The position numbers and the translations under genes are program-made. A stretch of DNA of 64,000 nt from JAEYOM01 sp036260935 (lineage in GTDB: Bacteria; Bacillota; Clostridia; Acetivibrionales; DTU013), in the NCBI GenBank assembly GCA_036260935.1, contig DATALQ010000021.1:13314-77313 (forward strand). The letters are read 5' to 3'. Under the pieces are notes generated by a model. It had not been told where the DNA came from. It made no database searches and saw only the letters and a list, made by a program, of their open reading frames with translations. This document shows positions 25,724 to 35,295 of the stretch, piece after piece; position 1 is the first letter of the stretch, and the number at the start of each line of letters is the position of its first letter.

Positions 25724-25773
25724 AAGGTTAGCGGATCGCATGGCTGTACTTTAGCTATCCAGACTGATCTTGT

Positions 25774-25802
25774 TTGACTTTGAATTTGTACGGGAATATA
25801 AT
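25774..25802 (+). promoter_or_regulatory. Sigma-A promoter upstream of the GH3 lipoprotein
   Basis: TTGACT (25774-25779), 17-nt spacer, TATAAT (25797-25802). It predicts a leader of about 190 nt before the gene at 25999; I see no recognised riboswitch in the leader. Confidence 0.7.
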
Positions 25803-25998
25803 TTCATATCATTGACAGCGTAAGTGAGCTTGTATGAAACAGCGAGTGTTATTAAATACGCGGGGTGTTACTGAATGAAGTCCAGCTTAGGTAAAAAAGC
25901 AGGACAGTGGAATATGAATATTATCGCTCTTGTAATTTGAGAATATAGGTGTTGGTTGATTTCAAATAAAAAACGGAAATCAAATAAGGGTGAACGGC

Positions 25999-27459
25999 AT
26001 GAAAAAATCAGGGGTTCTGCTGCTGACAATTTTGTTTATATTAATATTCTCAGGCTGCAGTTCGCAGAATGGTGAAAATGGTATTTCTGGTACGATTCCT
26101 GGGCAGAGTGTTACAACCGTTGCAGGAAACGGCACAGGGAGCGGAACGGCAGAAGATGGTACCGGTGTAAAGGCCGGAGGACAAGCTGAGGGTCAAACGC
26201 CTCAGGATGACACCGGCTTGCCGGATAACGGACAAACTCCCGGTACGGATCAGCAAACCGGTAAAACGGGACAGAACGAACAAACCGGACAAAGTGACCA
26301 AACCGGGAAGACCGGTCAAGGCAGCGAGAGCGGTCAGGGTGGTCAGACCGGGTCGGACGGCACCATTGGGGACATGGCTGCAAAAACCCTGAACAGCATG
26401 AGTCTGGATGAAAAAATAGGACAGATGTTCATCGTAGGTTTCGACGGAACCGAGCCGGGTACGGATGTAAAGGAAATGATCAAAAACCGTCATACAGGCG
26501 GCGTAATACTGTTTCAGCGGAACGTCGGCGACCCTGTGCAGCTGCTCGGACTGAACAATTCGCTAAAGGAAATGAACAAGTCCAATAAAGCGCCTTTATT
26601 CATATCGGTGGATGAAGAAGGCGGCAGGGTAAGCAGGATGCCTGACCAGCTTGTGGATATGCCTGCGGCTCTGACCATTGGAAATACCCAAAACATAAAC
26701 TATGCTTATGATACGGGAGCGTTGCTTGCCGATGAGATAGCCTCATTCGGCTTCAATACCGATTTCGCTCCCGTGCTCGATATTTGGAGCAACCCTCAGA
26801 ACACGGTCATAGGAGACCGTGCATTCGGTACTACGCCCGAGACTGTTAAAAGTATGGGCATTTCTGTGTTCAAAGGCATAAGGGATAGGGGCATAATACC
26901 GGTAGTCAAGCATTTTCCCGGTCACGGCGACACAGTGACAGATTCCCATATAGGTCTGCCCAAGGTAGATTACGGAATGAAAAGGCTTAAGACTTTCGAG
27001 CTCGTGCCTTTCCAGGCAGCTATCGACAAAGGCGCGGATGCAGTCATGGTTGCACACATCCTTATGACCGCGCTTGATAAAAATTATCCGGCTTCGCTCT
27101 CAAAAGCGGTGATAACTGACCTGCTGCGCACAGATATGGGTTTTGACGGAGTCGTAATCACGGACGACATGACCATGGGCGCAATAGCTAAGAATTATGA
27201 CATTGGCAAAGCTGCCGTAAGAACCATTCTGGCCGGCAGCGATATTGTGCTCGTATGTCACGGCACTGAAAACCAAAAATTGGCGATGGATTCTGTCAAG
27301 GCCGCTGTAAAAAATGGAACGATACCGATGAAGCGGATAAATGAAAGCGTAGGTAGAATCCTAAGGCTTAAGTACAAGTACAGGCTTTCGGATAAAAATA
27401 TAAAGTCGGTAAATGTCGATGAACTGAACAAAAAAATTGCTGCGTTATTGACCGAATGA
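25999..27459 (+). CDS. nagZ: Glycoside hydrolase family 3 lipoprotein (NagZ-like beta-N-acetylhexosaminidase)
   Basis: Surface lipoprotein that probably removes beta-linked N-acetylglucosamine from cell-wall fragments. The signal peptide ends in LIFSGC, so the Cys near residue 20 is the lipidation site. About 100 residues of Gly/Gln/Thr/Asp low-complexity linker follow (residues ~25-125), then a GH3 domain. The NagZ-type signature VKHFPGHGDTVTDSHIGLP (near 303) carries the His/Asp dyad that replaces the usual acid/base in this branch; IISVDEEGG-like FISVDEEGGRVSRMP and VITDDMTMGAI (nucleophile Asp) are also present. I chose ATG 25999; the GTG at 25990 overlaps the AAGGGTGA ribosome site. Confidence 0.92.
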   Translation: MKKSGVLLLTILFILIFSGCSSQNGENGISGTIPGQSVTTVAGNGTGSGTAEDGTGVKAGGQAEGQTPQDDTGLPDNGQTPGTDQQTGKTGQNEQTGQSDQTGKTGQGSESGQGGQTGSDGTIGDMAAKTLNSMSLDEKIGQMFIVGFDGTEPGTDVKEMIKNRHTGGVILFQRNVGDPVQLLGLNNSLKEMNKSNKAPLFISVDEEGGRVSRMPDQLVDMPAALTIGNTQNINYAYDTGALLADEIASFGFNTDFAPVLDIWSNPQNTVIGDRAFGTTPETVKSMGISVFKGIRDRGIIPVVKHFPGHGDTVTDSHIGLPKVDYGMKRLKTFELVPFQAAIDKGADAVMVAHILMTALDKNYPASLSKAVITDLLRTDMGFDGVVITDDMTMGAIAKNYDIGKAAVRTILAGSDIVLVCHGTENQKLAMDSVKAAVKNGTIPMKRINESVGRILRLKYKYRLSDKNIKSVNVDELNKKIAALLTE

Positions 27460-27500
27460 TATAATGTATCCGAAAGCACCCGATAAGCGGATACATTATA
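27460..27500 (+). other. Perfect 13-bp inverted repeat between nagZ and miaB
   Basis: TATAATGTATCCG (27460-27472) and CGGATACATTATA (27488-27500) are exact complements around a 15-nt loop. No T-tract follows. The left arm begins with TATAAT, which lies 17 nt after TTGCTG (27437-27442), so it may be the -10 of a miaB promoter embedded in an operator. A small CCGC/GCGG hairpin follows at once. Confidence 0.7.
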
Positions 27501-27530
27501 CCGCTCAGCGGGATGGAGGACAAACTCAAA

Positions 27531-28943
27531 TTGGACACGAGAGAAAAAACATATATTTCCGAAGACGAGATGACCCGGCAGGAGGCATTCATGCGTTCCG
27601 TACGCGAAATGAACCCTGAGGGCGTCAAAAAATATTCGATAAGTACGTTCGGCTGCCAGATGAACGAAAACGATTCCGAAAAGCTTGCAGGCATGCTTGA
27701 AACAATGGGTTACAGGCAAAGCGACAGGCTTGAGGAATGCGACCTGATACTTTACAATACCTGTTGTGTCAGAGAAAACGCAGAACTAAAGGTATACGGC
27801 CATTTGGGATCGCTGAAGAAGCTAAAGGAAAGCAGACCGGATATGGTAATTGCACTTTGCGGCTGCATGATGCAGCAGGAGGACGTGGTAGACCATATCT
27901 TGAAAAAGTACAGGCATGTGGACCTGATATTCGGCACCCACAATCTGCACAAATTCCCTGAATTGCTTTATACGTCACTTAATTCTGAAAAGGCGGTGGC
28001 GGACGTCAGCAGTTCCGAAGGTTATATAGCGGAAGGCGTGCCGATCCGTCGGGAGAATGGAATAAAGGCCTGGCTTACCATAATGTATGGCTGCAACAAT
28101 TTCTGTTCCTATTGCATTGTACCTTATGTACGCGGTAGGGAAAGGAGCAGGAAGGAGTCAGACATACTGGATGAGGCAAAAATGCTGGGTCATCAGGGTT
28201 ACAAGGAGATCACGCTGCTCGGCCAGAATGTCAACTCCTATGGCAAGGACCTGAAGGACGGCAGCAGCTTTGCCGGACTGCTAAGGAGCCTTGAGGCCAC
28301 GGAAGGCATAGAAAGAATCCGCTTCATGACATCGCATCCGAAGGATCTTTCGGACGAGCTTATACTTGCCATGAGGGACTGCAAAAAGGTTTGCGAACAC
28401 GTGCACCTTCCTGTACAGGCGGGAAGCAACGCAATTCTGAAGGAAATGAACCGCAAATATACGCGCGAGCACTATTTCGGACTCGTGGACAGGATCAGGG
28501 AGCAGATACCCGATATTTCACTGACGACAGATATCATAGTAGGGTACCCGGGTGAAAGCGATTCCGATTTTGAGCAGACTCTCGACCTTATCGAGAGGGT
28601 AAGATTCGATTACGTTTATACTTTCCTTTACTCAAGGCGGACAGGGACTCCGGCGGCAAAAAAAGAGGAGCAGATCGGCGAAGAGGTAATGAAAAAGAGG
28701 TTCGATGCCCTGCTTGAGCTGCAGAACGGCATTGGCAGGGATATTAACGATCGGATGGCAGGAATGACAGAAGAGATACTTGTTGAGGGCACAAGTAAAA
28801 ATAATATTAATATGCTTACAGGAAGGACCAGGACAAATAAAATAGTCAATTTCAAGGGCGGGAACGAATTGATAGGAAGGCTTGTAAACATTCGGATAGA
28901 CAAGGCAGGGACCTGGTCGATGGAAGGCAGCCTAGTGAAGTGA
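27531..28943 (+). CDS. miaB: tRNA-2-methylthio-N6-dimethylallyladenosine synthase
   Basis: Radical SAM methylthiotransferase that adds a methylthio group to the i6A37 base made by MiaA (encoded about 6 kb downstream). The UPF0004 domain starts with STFGCQMNENDSE and holds Cys residues in LYNTCCVRENAE and CGCMMQ. The radical SAM motif is YGCNNFCSYCIVPYVRGRERSR (CX3CX2C). A TRAM domain ends the chain. I prefer TTG 27531, 10 nt after GGAGGA; ATG 27513 overlaps that site and would add six residues. About 470 aa, normal. Confidence 0.95.
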   Translation: MDTREKTYISEDEMTRQEAFMRSVREMNPEGVKKYSISTFGCQMNENDSEKLAGMLETMGYRQSDRLEECDLILYNTCCVRENAELKVYGHLGSLKKLKESRPDMVIALCGCMMQQEDVVDHILKKYRHVDLIFGTHNLHKFPELLYTSLNSEKAVADVSSSEGYIAEGVPIRRENGIKAWLTIMYGCNNFCSYCIVPYVRGRERSRKESDILDEAKMLGHQGYKEITLLGQNVNSYGKDLKDGSSFAGLLRSLEATEGIERIRFMTSHPKDLSDELILAMRDCKKVCEHVHLPVQAGSNAILKEMNRKYTREHYFGLVDRIREQIPDISLTTDIIVGYPGESDSDFEQTLDLIERVRFDYVYTFLYSRRTGTPAAKKEEQIGEEVMKKRFDALLELQNGIGRDINDRMAGMTEEILVEGTSKNNINMLTGRTRTNKIVNFKGGNELIGRLVNIRIDKAGTWSMEGSLVK

Positions 28944-29010
28944 GGTAAACAGGCCGGACCCGCCGCTGAAGTATATATTGAAAATAGAAATATTGGGGAG
29001 GTTTAAATAA

Positions 29011-29403
29011 ATGAATGTTTTGGAGAAAGCAAGAGAACTGGGAGAAGCACTGGCGGAATCAGAACAGCTGAAAAGACTTAACAACGCGCAGACCGCGCTC
29101 GAGAACGATGATCGCGGGATGGGGCTCATGGAGGATTACAGGCTGCTTCAGATCGAACTTGTGAAAGCCACCAGAGATGATAACAATGAAGTGAAAATAG
29201 GCGATATAAAGGATATGCTCATGTCAAAACAGGCTGAAATCGATGATTACAAAATAACCTCCGAATATATCGAAGCCAAGAACGATTTTGACGAGCTAAT
29301 GAAGAATGTGAACGACGTGATTACATTTGCAATAACAGGCGAGGCATGCTCGCCTTCAAAATGCGCTTCCTGCGGCGGCGGCTGCGGCGGCGCGCACGCA
29401 TAA
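29011..29403 (+). CDS. YlbF/YmcA-family regulator with Cys-rich tail
   Basis: A 130-aa helical protein of the YlbF/YmcA family (Com_YlbF). In B. subtilis, YlbF, YmcA and YaaT form a complex that binds 4Fe-4S clusters and modulates RNase Y and Spo0A phosphorylation. The helical part (residues 1-108) has the typical EKARELGEALAESEQLKRL start. The tail CSPSKCASCGGGCGG has four cysteines that could bind a metal or cluster. The gene lies between miaB and mutS; rny is in the same window. Whether it is the YlbF or YmcA orthologue is not settled by sequence. Confidence 0.85.
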   Translation: MNVLEKARELGEALAESEQLKRLNNAQTALENDDRGMGLMEDYRLLQIELVKATRDDNNEVKIGDIKDMLMSKQAEIDDYKITSEYIEAKNDFDELMKNVNDVITFAITGEACSPSKCASCGGGCGGAHA

Positions 29404-29463
29404 AACACGTCAGGTTCCCGAGGTTGAATAATACCCGTGAGATTATAAGTGAGGTCGCAAAAA

Positions 29464-32079
29464 ATGCCCGTTACGCCTATGATGCAGCAATACCTGGATA
29501 TGAAGGAGCAGCACAAGGATTGTATCCTGATGTTCAGGCTGGGTGACTTTTTCGAGATGTTTTTTGAAGATGCGGAGGTTGCATCGAGAGAGCTTGATAT
29601 TACTTTGACCGGAAGGGATTGTGGACTTCCGGAAAGGGCTCCCATGTGCGGTGTGCCCTTTCACGCCGTTGACGGGTACATATCGAGGCTCATATCGAAG
29701 GGTTTCAAGGTTGCTATCTGTGAGCAGATGGAGGACCCCGCCCTTGCAAAGGGTATCGTCAAAAGGGAAGTAATACGGGTTGTGACGCCCGGTACAATAA
29801 CCGATACCGCAATGCTGGATGAGAAGAAGAACAATTATCTTGTATCCATATATGCAAAAGGCCATATGTACGGTTTTGCAGTGGTAGACGTATCTACGGG
29901 TGAATTCTCGACCACAAGGTTAACCTGGGGAAATACTTTCAACAAGCTGCTTGATGAGATCGCAAAATACGGACCTGCAGAGATAATCGCGAACAGGGCC
30001 TTTTGCGACAATGAGGCACTGGCGGGACATCTGCGGAAACGTTTCAGCGCATACATTTCGCCTCTCGGGGACGAGTACTTTGATGAAGGCAATTCTACCG
30101 ATATATTGAGCCGCAAGCTCGGCGCCGACGCATTGCCGGGGGATTCGACGGAGCTCTGCCTGAATGCGTGCGGCGCTCTGATGGCTTATCTGGAACAAAC
30201 CGAAAAAGCCGGTCTTGAGCATATACAGAAAATTACGCCTTACAAAATAGAAGAATTCATGGTACTCGATCTGGCGACCAGAAGGAATCTGGAGCTTGTC
30301 GAAACCATGAGGGAAAAAAACAGAAAAGGTACGCTTCTATGGGTCCTTGACAGGACAATGACCTCTATGGGTGCAAGGGCGCTCCGAAGGTGGATAGAAC
30401 AACCGCTCGTCAAAACGGCGGACATCGATGAGCGGCTTGAAGCAGTTGCGGAATTCAAGGATAAATTCATGGTCCGAATGGAGCTTCGCGAACTGTTCAA
30501 AAGGGTTCACGACATCGAGAGGCTGATCGGAAAGGTCGTTTTGGGAAGCGCAAACTGCAGGGATCTGATTTCATTAAAAAATTCGTTGCAGCAGATACCG
30601 TTTATCAAAGATATACTCAGATCCTGTTCTTCCGGGCTTGCTATGACAAACGACGGTAGCATCGATTCGCTGGCGGATATGTCAGATCTTATCGAACGTT
30701 CGATAATTGATGAACCCCCTGTTTCAGTAAGAGACGGAGGAATAATCAAGTCGGGCTTCGATCAGGAGGTAGACAGGCTCAGGCATGCCACTACCGACGG
30801 TAAACAGTGGATCGCTTCGCTTGAAGCTGCAGAGAGGGAAAAGACCGGTATAAAGAACCTTAAGATCGGATACACGAAAGTTTTCGGTTATTACCTCGAG
30901 GTCACAAAATCTTATTATCATCTGGTGCCTCAGGAGTACATAAGAAAACAGACGCTTGCCAACTGCGAGAGGTTTGTAACGCAGGAATTGAAAGAGATGG
31001 AGGAAACGATCCTGGGAGCGGAGGGAAAGATAGTCGAGCTCGAGTATTCTCTGTTCACTGAAATAAGGGAAAAGATCGCCTCCCAGGTAGGCAGGATAAA
31101 AGCTGCCGCAGCTGGAATCGCAGAGCTTGACGTGCTCTGCTCTCTGGCGGAGGTGGCGGACAGGGAAAACTACTGCAGACCCGCAGTGAATAATGAGGGC
31201 TTGATACATATCGAGGGCGGAAGGCATCCCGTTGTTGAAAAAATGCTTGAACAGGGGGAATTTGTGCCTAACGAAACGCTGCTCGACATGGAGGAGAACA
31301 GGATATCGATCATAACCGGGCCCAACATGGCCGGTAAATCGACTTATATGAGGCAGACGGCGCTGATAGTGCTCATGGCTCAGGTTGGAAGCTTCGTACC
31401 GGCCGTCTCGGCTCTGATTGGCGTTACGGACAGGATATTCACGCGAGTGGGAGCTTCCGATGATCTTGCGGCGGGACAGAGCACGTTTATGGTCGAAATG
31501 TCCGAGGTTGCCGGGATACTCGAGAATGCCACCCAAAGAAGCTTGCTCGTTCTCGATGAGATCGGCAGGGGGACAAGTACCTTCGACGGTCTCAGCATCG
31601 CATGGTCGGTCATCGAGTACATAGCCGACAGGGAGAAGGTCGGCAGCAGGACGCTGTTTGCAACGCATTATCATGAACTGACGGAACTGGAAGGAAAGAT
31701 AACGGGCATCAAGAATTACTGCATCGCTGTAAAGGAGAAGGGCGACGATATCATATTCCTCAGGAAGATCATTCGCGGAGGCGCCGACGGCAGCTACGGC
31801 ATACAGGTGGCCAGGCTTGCAGGAGTCCCTCAGGCCGTTACCGATAGAGCCAAGGAACTATTGAAGGAACTGGATGCCGCAGATATCAGCAAGCACAGGG
31901 CGAGACGCAGGATTGTCCCGCTTGACGGTCAGGTTGGACTTTTCATTCCGAACGAAAATGAGGAAAAAGCCGGCAAAGAAGTGCTGGAGGAGTTGAAATC
32001 CATAGACGTGTCGGAAATGACGCCGCTTGACGCGATGAATATTTTGTATCGCCTGCAGCTCAAAGCGAGGAAGGGTTGA
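29464..32079 (+). CDS. mutS: DNA mismatch repair protein MutS
   Basis: Recognises mismatches and starts repair. Mismatch-reading motif RLGDFFEMFFEDA is near residue 22 (the F-x-E wedge). The ATPase domain has Walker A GPNMAGKSTYMRQ near 619, LVLDEIGRGTSTFDG near 692 and ATHYHEL near 738. ATG 29464 follows a GAGGT ribosome site; an in-frame GTG at 29449 overlaps it. About 871 aa, typical of MutS1. mutL starts 2 nt after its stop. Confidence 0.97.
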   Translation: MPVTPMMQQYLDMKEQHKDCILMFRLGDFFEMFFEDAEVASRELDITLTGRDCGLPERAPMCGVPFHAVDGYISRLISKGFKVAICEQMEDPALAKGIVKREVIRVVTPGTITDTAMLDEKKNNYLVSIYAKGHMYGFAVVDVSTGEFSTTRLTWGNTFNKLLDEIAKYGPAEIIANRAFCDNEALAGHLRKRFSAYISPLGDEYFDEGNSTDILSRKLGADALPGDSTELCLNACGALMAYLEQTEKAGLEHIQKITPYKIEEFMVLDLATRRNLELVETMREKNRKGTLLWVLDRTMTSMGARALRRWIEQPLVKTADIDERLEAVAEFKDKFMVRMELRELFKRVHDIERLIGKVVLGSANCRDLISLKNSLQQIPFIKDILRSCSSGLAMTNDGSIDSLADMSDLIERSIIDEPPVSVRDGGIIKSGFDQEVDRLRHATTDGKQWIASLEAAEREKTGIKNLKIGYTKVFGYYLEVTKSYYHLVPQEYIRKQTLANCERFVTQELKEMEETILGAEGKIVELEYSLFTEIREKIASQVGRIKAAAAGIAELDVLCSLAEVADRENYCRPAVNNEGLIHIEGGRHPVVEKMLEQGEFVPNETLLDMEENRISIITGPNMAGKSTYMRQTALIVLMAQVGSFVPAVSALIGVTDRIFTRVGASDDLAAGQSTFMVEMSEVAGILENATQRSLLVLDEIGRGTSTFDGLSIAWSVIEYIADREKVGSRTLFATHYHELTELEGKITGIKNYCIAVKEKGDDIIFLRKIIRGGADGSYGIQVARLAGVPQAVTDRAKELLKELDAADISKHRARRRIVPLDGQVGLFIPNENEEKAGKEVLEELKSIDVSEMTPLDAMNILYRLQLKARKG

Positions 32080-32080
32080 T

Positions 32081-34237
32081 ATGGGAAAGATAATTATTCT
32101 CGATGAAAATACGGCTAACAAGATTGCTGCCGGAGAAGTAATAGAAAAACCGGCTTCCGTCATAAAAGAGCTGGTCGAGAATTCGATAGATGCAGGAGCT
32201 ACGAATATAAGCGTAGATATCCGTAACGGCGGTATTTCATTCATACGGGTAACCGACAACGGCTGCGGCCTTGAGGAGGATGACGTCGAGATAGCCTTCG
32301 AACGCCATGCCACCAGCAAGATCAGAAGGGCGGATGACCTCGAATCGATAAAGAGCATGGGCTTTAGAGGTGAAGCTTTGGCCAGCATAGCGGCAGTATC
32401 CGAAGTTCAGCTTATAACAAGGGTAAAGGATGCGGTACAGGGGATAGCCATAGAGGTCAGGGGCGGCGGTGTGAAAGGCTTGAAACCGGCTGGCTGCCCT
32501 GTGGGCACAACTATTACGATAAAGGATCTTTTTTTCAATACTCCCGCCAGATACAAATTCCTTAAGAAGGATTCTACAGAGGCGGCGTATATAACAGATA
32601 TCATGAGCAGGATTGCGCTGGGCTATCCGGATATTTCCTTCAAGCTCGCCAGCAACGGCTCGACGGTACTTCACACTCCCGGAAACGGGGATTTGAAAAG
32701 CGTAATATTCAGTATCTACGGCGCAGAGACCTCAAAGCACCTGTTAAAGGTGGATTATAAGGATGAGCATGTCAGGATAACGGGGTATGCGGGCGGTGCC
32801 GAGATGGCCCGTTCGAACCGCAGCCAGCAGTTATTCTATATAAACGGAAGAACTATACGGAGCAAAACCATTACTTCGGCGCTGGACGGAGCATATTCGA
32901 CATTTCTTATGAAAAACAAATATGCCTTCGCGGTGCTGGATATACGCATAAATCCTGCTTCAGTAGACGTAAATGTGCATCCATCCAAGATGGAGGTCAA
33001 ATTTTCCAACGAACAGGATATTTACAGGGCGGTCTATCATGCCGTTAACGGAGCACTTCTGTCACAGTCCTCCATAAGGACGCTGCCGTCTTCATCAGCA
33101 CGATCGGAAGCGTCGGCTGTACCCGGATTGGCTGCCCGGCCGGGCAGCGCCGGAAAGTCGGCATACCATCTGAATGAAGATATGAAAGACAAACCATCAT
33201 ACTCGCAGCAGGATTTCGAATGGGTGCGGAAGGAGCTGGACAGAAAAAGGGCCGAAGCGGTTGCCGGCGGTACTGAAAATGAAAGTTTTAATGCGGCTGA
33301 TAAGAACTTTGATTCAGGCATGGAAGGCTTATATGCAGGGAACAAGGTAGAAAGCCATAAGGAAGACACCCATAAGGAAGAGACCCAAAAGGATGAAGGT
33401 CAAAAGGAAGAAAGACAAAAGGAAGAGTGCCAAAAGGGAGTAAGCCATAAGGAAGAAAACACAGATGGCGGCAGAAATGACATCGTTAATGATTTTGCAG
33501 GTCAAACGAATGAAAATAACAGGGATTACAACAATATAGCAACACATTATCAAATTGAAGGAAAAAGTACCTCAATCATCGCAGAAACAGGGTCTGAGAA
33601 TGCCTATACGGAAGATATGGAATCCTCTGCAAAAAATGCCGGCTTAGGCACGGATTTTTTCAAAGGCATCAGGGTGGTCGGCCAGGTATTTTCTACATAT
33701 ATAATCCTGGAGGGGTCGGAGGAGCTTTTCCTGCTCGATCAGCATGCCGCACACGAAAGGATACGCTATGAGGAACTCAAAAAAGCTTATTCCGGAAACG
33801 AACAGTTTTCGCAAATGCTGATATCCGCAATAAACATCGAATTATCAGCAGCCGAATATCAATTCGCCATAGCGGAAATTCCATTTTTCACGAAGCTGGG
33901 CTTCACATATGAAAGCTTCGGTTCAAATTCCGTAATTTTGAGATCAGTTCCTTTTATTGACGAAGGCGTAAAAATGAGCGGACTGTTTATGGAGATATTG
34001 GATTTTGTGATGAGCGGAGACAATCAGGACAAAAGCCTGATCGCGGACGAAGCGTTATACAGGATGGCCTGCAAATCTGCAGTAAAAGCAAACAGGAAAC
34101 TCGATACGAAAGAAATAGACGCTTTACTGTCCGGACTTACAGGTCTCGACAATCCCTTTACCTGTCCGCACGGACGTCCTGCAATACTAAGGCTGAGGCG
34201 TTATGACATGGAAAAATTGTTTAAAAGAATAGTATAA
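32081..34237 (+). CDS. mutL: DNA mismatch repair protein MutL (endonuclease type)
   Basis: MutS partner. The N-terminal GHKL ATPase has ELVENSIDAGA, DNGCGLEEDDVE and GFRGEALASI. The C-terminal half holds the endonuclease motif DQHAAHERIRYEE (DQHA-X2-E-X4-E) near residue 552, plus ACKSAVKA and CPHGRP, so this MutL should nick DNA itself, as in organisms without MutH. The linker between domains (about 335-520) is long and low-complexity and includes seven five-residue repeats of the type (S/T)HKEE. 718 aa. It follows mutS directly and precedes miaA. Confidence 0.97.
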   Translation: MGKIIILDENTANKIAAGEVIEKPASVIKELVENSIDAGATNISVDIRNGGISFIRVTDNGCGLEEDDVEIAFERHATSKIRRADDLESIKSMGFRGEALASIAAVSEVQLITRVKDAVQGIAIEVRGGGVKGLKPAGCPVGTTITIKDLFFNTPARYKFLKKDSTEAAYITDIMSRIALGYPDISFKLASNGSTVLHTPGNGDLKSVIFSIYGAETSKHLLKVDYKDEHVRITGYAGGAEMARSNRSQQLFYINGRTIRSKTITSALDGAYSTFLMKNKYAFAVLDIRINPASVDVNVHPSKMEVKFSNEQDIYRAVYHAVNGALLSQSSIRTLPSSSARSEASAVPGLAARPGSAGKSAYHLNEDMKDKPSYSQQDFEWVRKELDRKRAEAVAGGTENESFNAADKNFDSGMEGLYAGNKVESHKEDTHKEETQKDEGQKEERQKEECQKGVSHKEENTDGGRNDIVNDFAGQTNENNRDYNNIATHYQIEGKSTSIIAETGSENAYTEDMESSAKNAGLGTDFFKGIRVVGQVFSTYIILEGSEELFLLDQHAAHERIRYEELKKAYSGNEQFSQMLISAINIELSAAEYQFAIAEIPFFTKLGFTYESFGSNSVILRSVPFIDEGVKMSGLFMEILDFVMSGDNQDKSLIADEALYRMACKSAVKANRKLDTKEIDALLSGLTGLDNPFTCPHGRPAILRLRRYDMEKLFKRIV
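33353..33457 (+). repeat. 15-nt minisatellite inside mutL (7 units)
   Basis: Seven in-frame 15-nt units encode SHKED THKEE TQKDE GQKEE, then RQKEE CQKGV SHKEE. Units differ at a few bases. They lie in the disordered linker, so unit gain or loss would keep the frame. Confidence 0.9.
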
Positions 34238-34291
34238 ATATATCGGCACTGGGTACAATTGGTAAATAGGAGGGGGGCAACAGTTGATTCA

Positions 34292-35236
34292 ATGGAGCCT
34301 GTTATAGTAATAGTAGGCCCGACTGCATCCGGTAAAACGAAGCTATCGATCGAGCTTGCCAAAAGGATCAATGGAAGCATAGTTTCGGCAGATTCGATGC
34401 AGATATACAGATACATGGATATCGGTACGGCTAAGCCGAATGCCATCGAAATGGCGGGCATCAGGCACTATATGATCGATGAAGTCGATCCCGATGAAAA
34501 TTTCAGTGTTGCAAGGTATCGTGAATGCGCTCTCGGTTATATTTCCGGGATTGTCGATGAAGGGAAACGCCCAATAGTAGCAGGTGGAACCGGACTTTAT
34601 ATCAATTCCCTCATTTACAATATCAATTTTTCAGAAACGATATGCGACGAGGAATTGAGGGAAAGACTCAGAAATGAGGCTTGCGAAAAGGGTAACGCAT
34701 TTTTGTATGAAAAGCTTTTGAAGATCGATCCCGAAGCAGCTTCACGTATCCACGAAAACGATACCAAAAGGATTATAAGAGCCATCGAAGTCTATGAACA
34801 CACGAAAAAAACGATTTCGGAGCATGTCAGGGAATCCCGGCAGGTGCCTTCGCCATACCGCTACATAATATTCGGGCTCGATTGGGACAGGGAAAAGCTG
34901 TATGCAAGAATTGAAAAAAGGATAGACAAAATGCTTGAGGACGGCTTGGCGGATGAAGTAAAAAGTCTGGCGGATAAGGGATATGACAAGGGCGGAACGG
35001 CAATGCAGGGAATAGGCTACAAGGAGATTCTGGATTACCTGAAAGGAACTCGGACCTTAGAAGAGACAGTTTACATATTAAAGCGGGATACCAGGCATTA
35101 TGCCAAAAGGCAGATGACCTGGTTCCGGAGGCTCGAAGGGATCAAGTGGCTTAAGGCGGACGAGAACAGCGATTTTGGGGAGTTGTCCGAAAAAATAATT
35201 CGGGAGTGTATTGCAACAGATGGAATAATCTTGTAA
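34292..35236 (+). CDS. miaA: tRNA dimethylallyltransferase
   Basis: Transfers a dimethylallyl group to A37 of tRNAs reading UNN codons, the step before MiaB. The P-loop GPTASGKTKLS is near residue 9, followed by SADSMQIYRYMDIGTAKP, YMIDEVDPDENFSVARY, GGTGLYINSL and YAKRQMTWFRR. ATG 34292 gives 314 aa, the usual length, although the AGGAGGGGGG site is 14 nt away. An in-frame TTG at 34259 has no ribosome site. Part of the mutS-mutL-miaA-hfq order seen in many bacteria. Confidence 0.95.
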   Translation: MEPVIVIVGPTASGKTKLSIELAKRINGSIVSADSMQIYRYMDIGTAKPNAIEMAGIRHYMIDEVDPDENFSVARYRECALGYISGIVDEGKRPIVAGGTGLYINSLIYNINFSETICDEELRERLRNEACEKGNAFLYEKLLKIDPEAASRIHENDTKRIIRAIEVYEHTKKTISEHVRESRQVPSPYRYIIFGLDWDREKLYARIEKRIDKMLEDGLADEVKSLADKGYDKGGTAMQGIGYKEILDYLKGTRTLEETVYILKRDTRHYAKRQMTWFRRLEGIKWLKADENSDFGELSEKIIRECIATDGIIL

Positions 35237-35295
35237 AATTAAACTAATTCTTAGTCTGTCCAGGTTAAGAAGAATATTTTAAGGAGGATTTTCAA

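Noticed and set aside
24743..25741. Minus-strand ORF of 332 codons opposite the MetRS-like gene
   Set aside because: Shadow of the sense frame; no recognisable protein features or ribosome site.
30724..31674. Minus-strand ORF of 316 codons opposite mutS
   Set aside because: Antisense shadow of a highly conserved gene.
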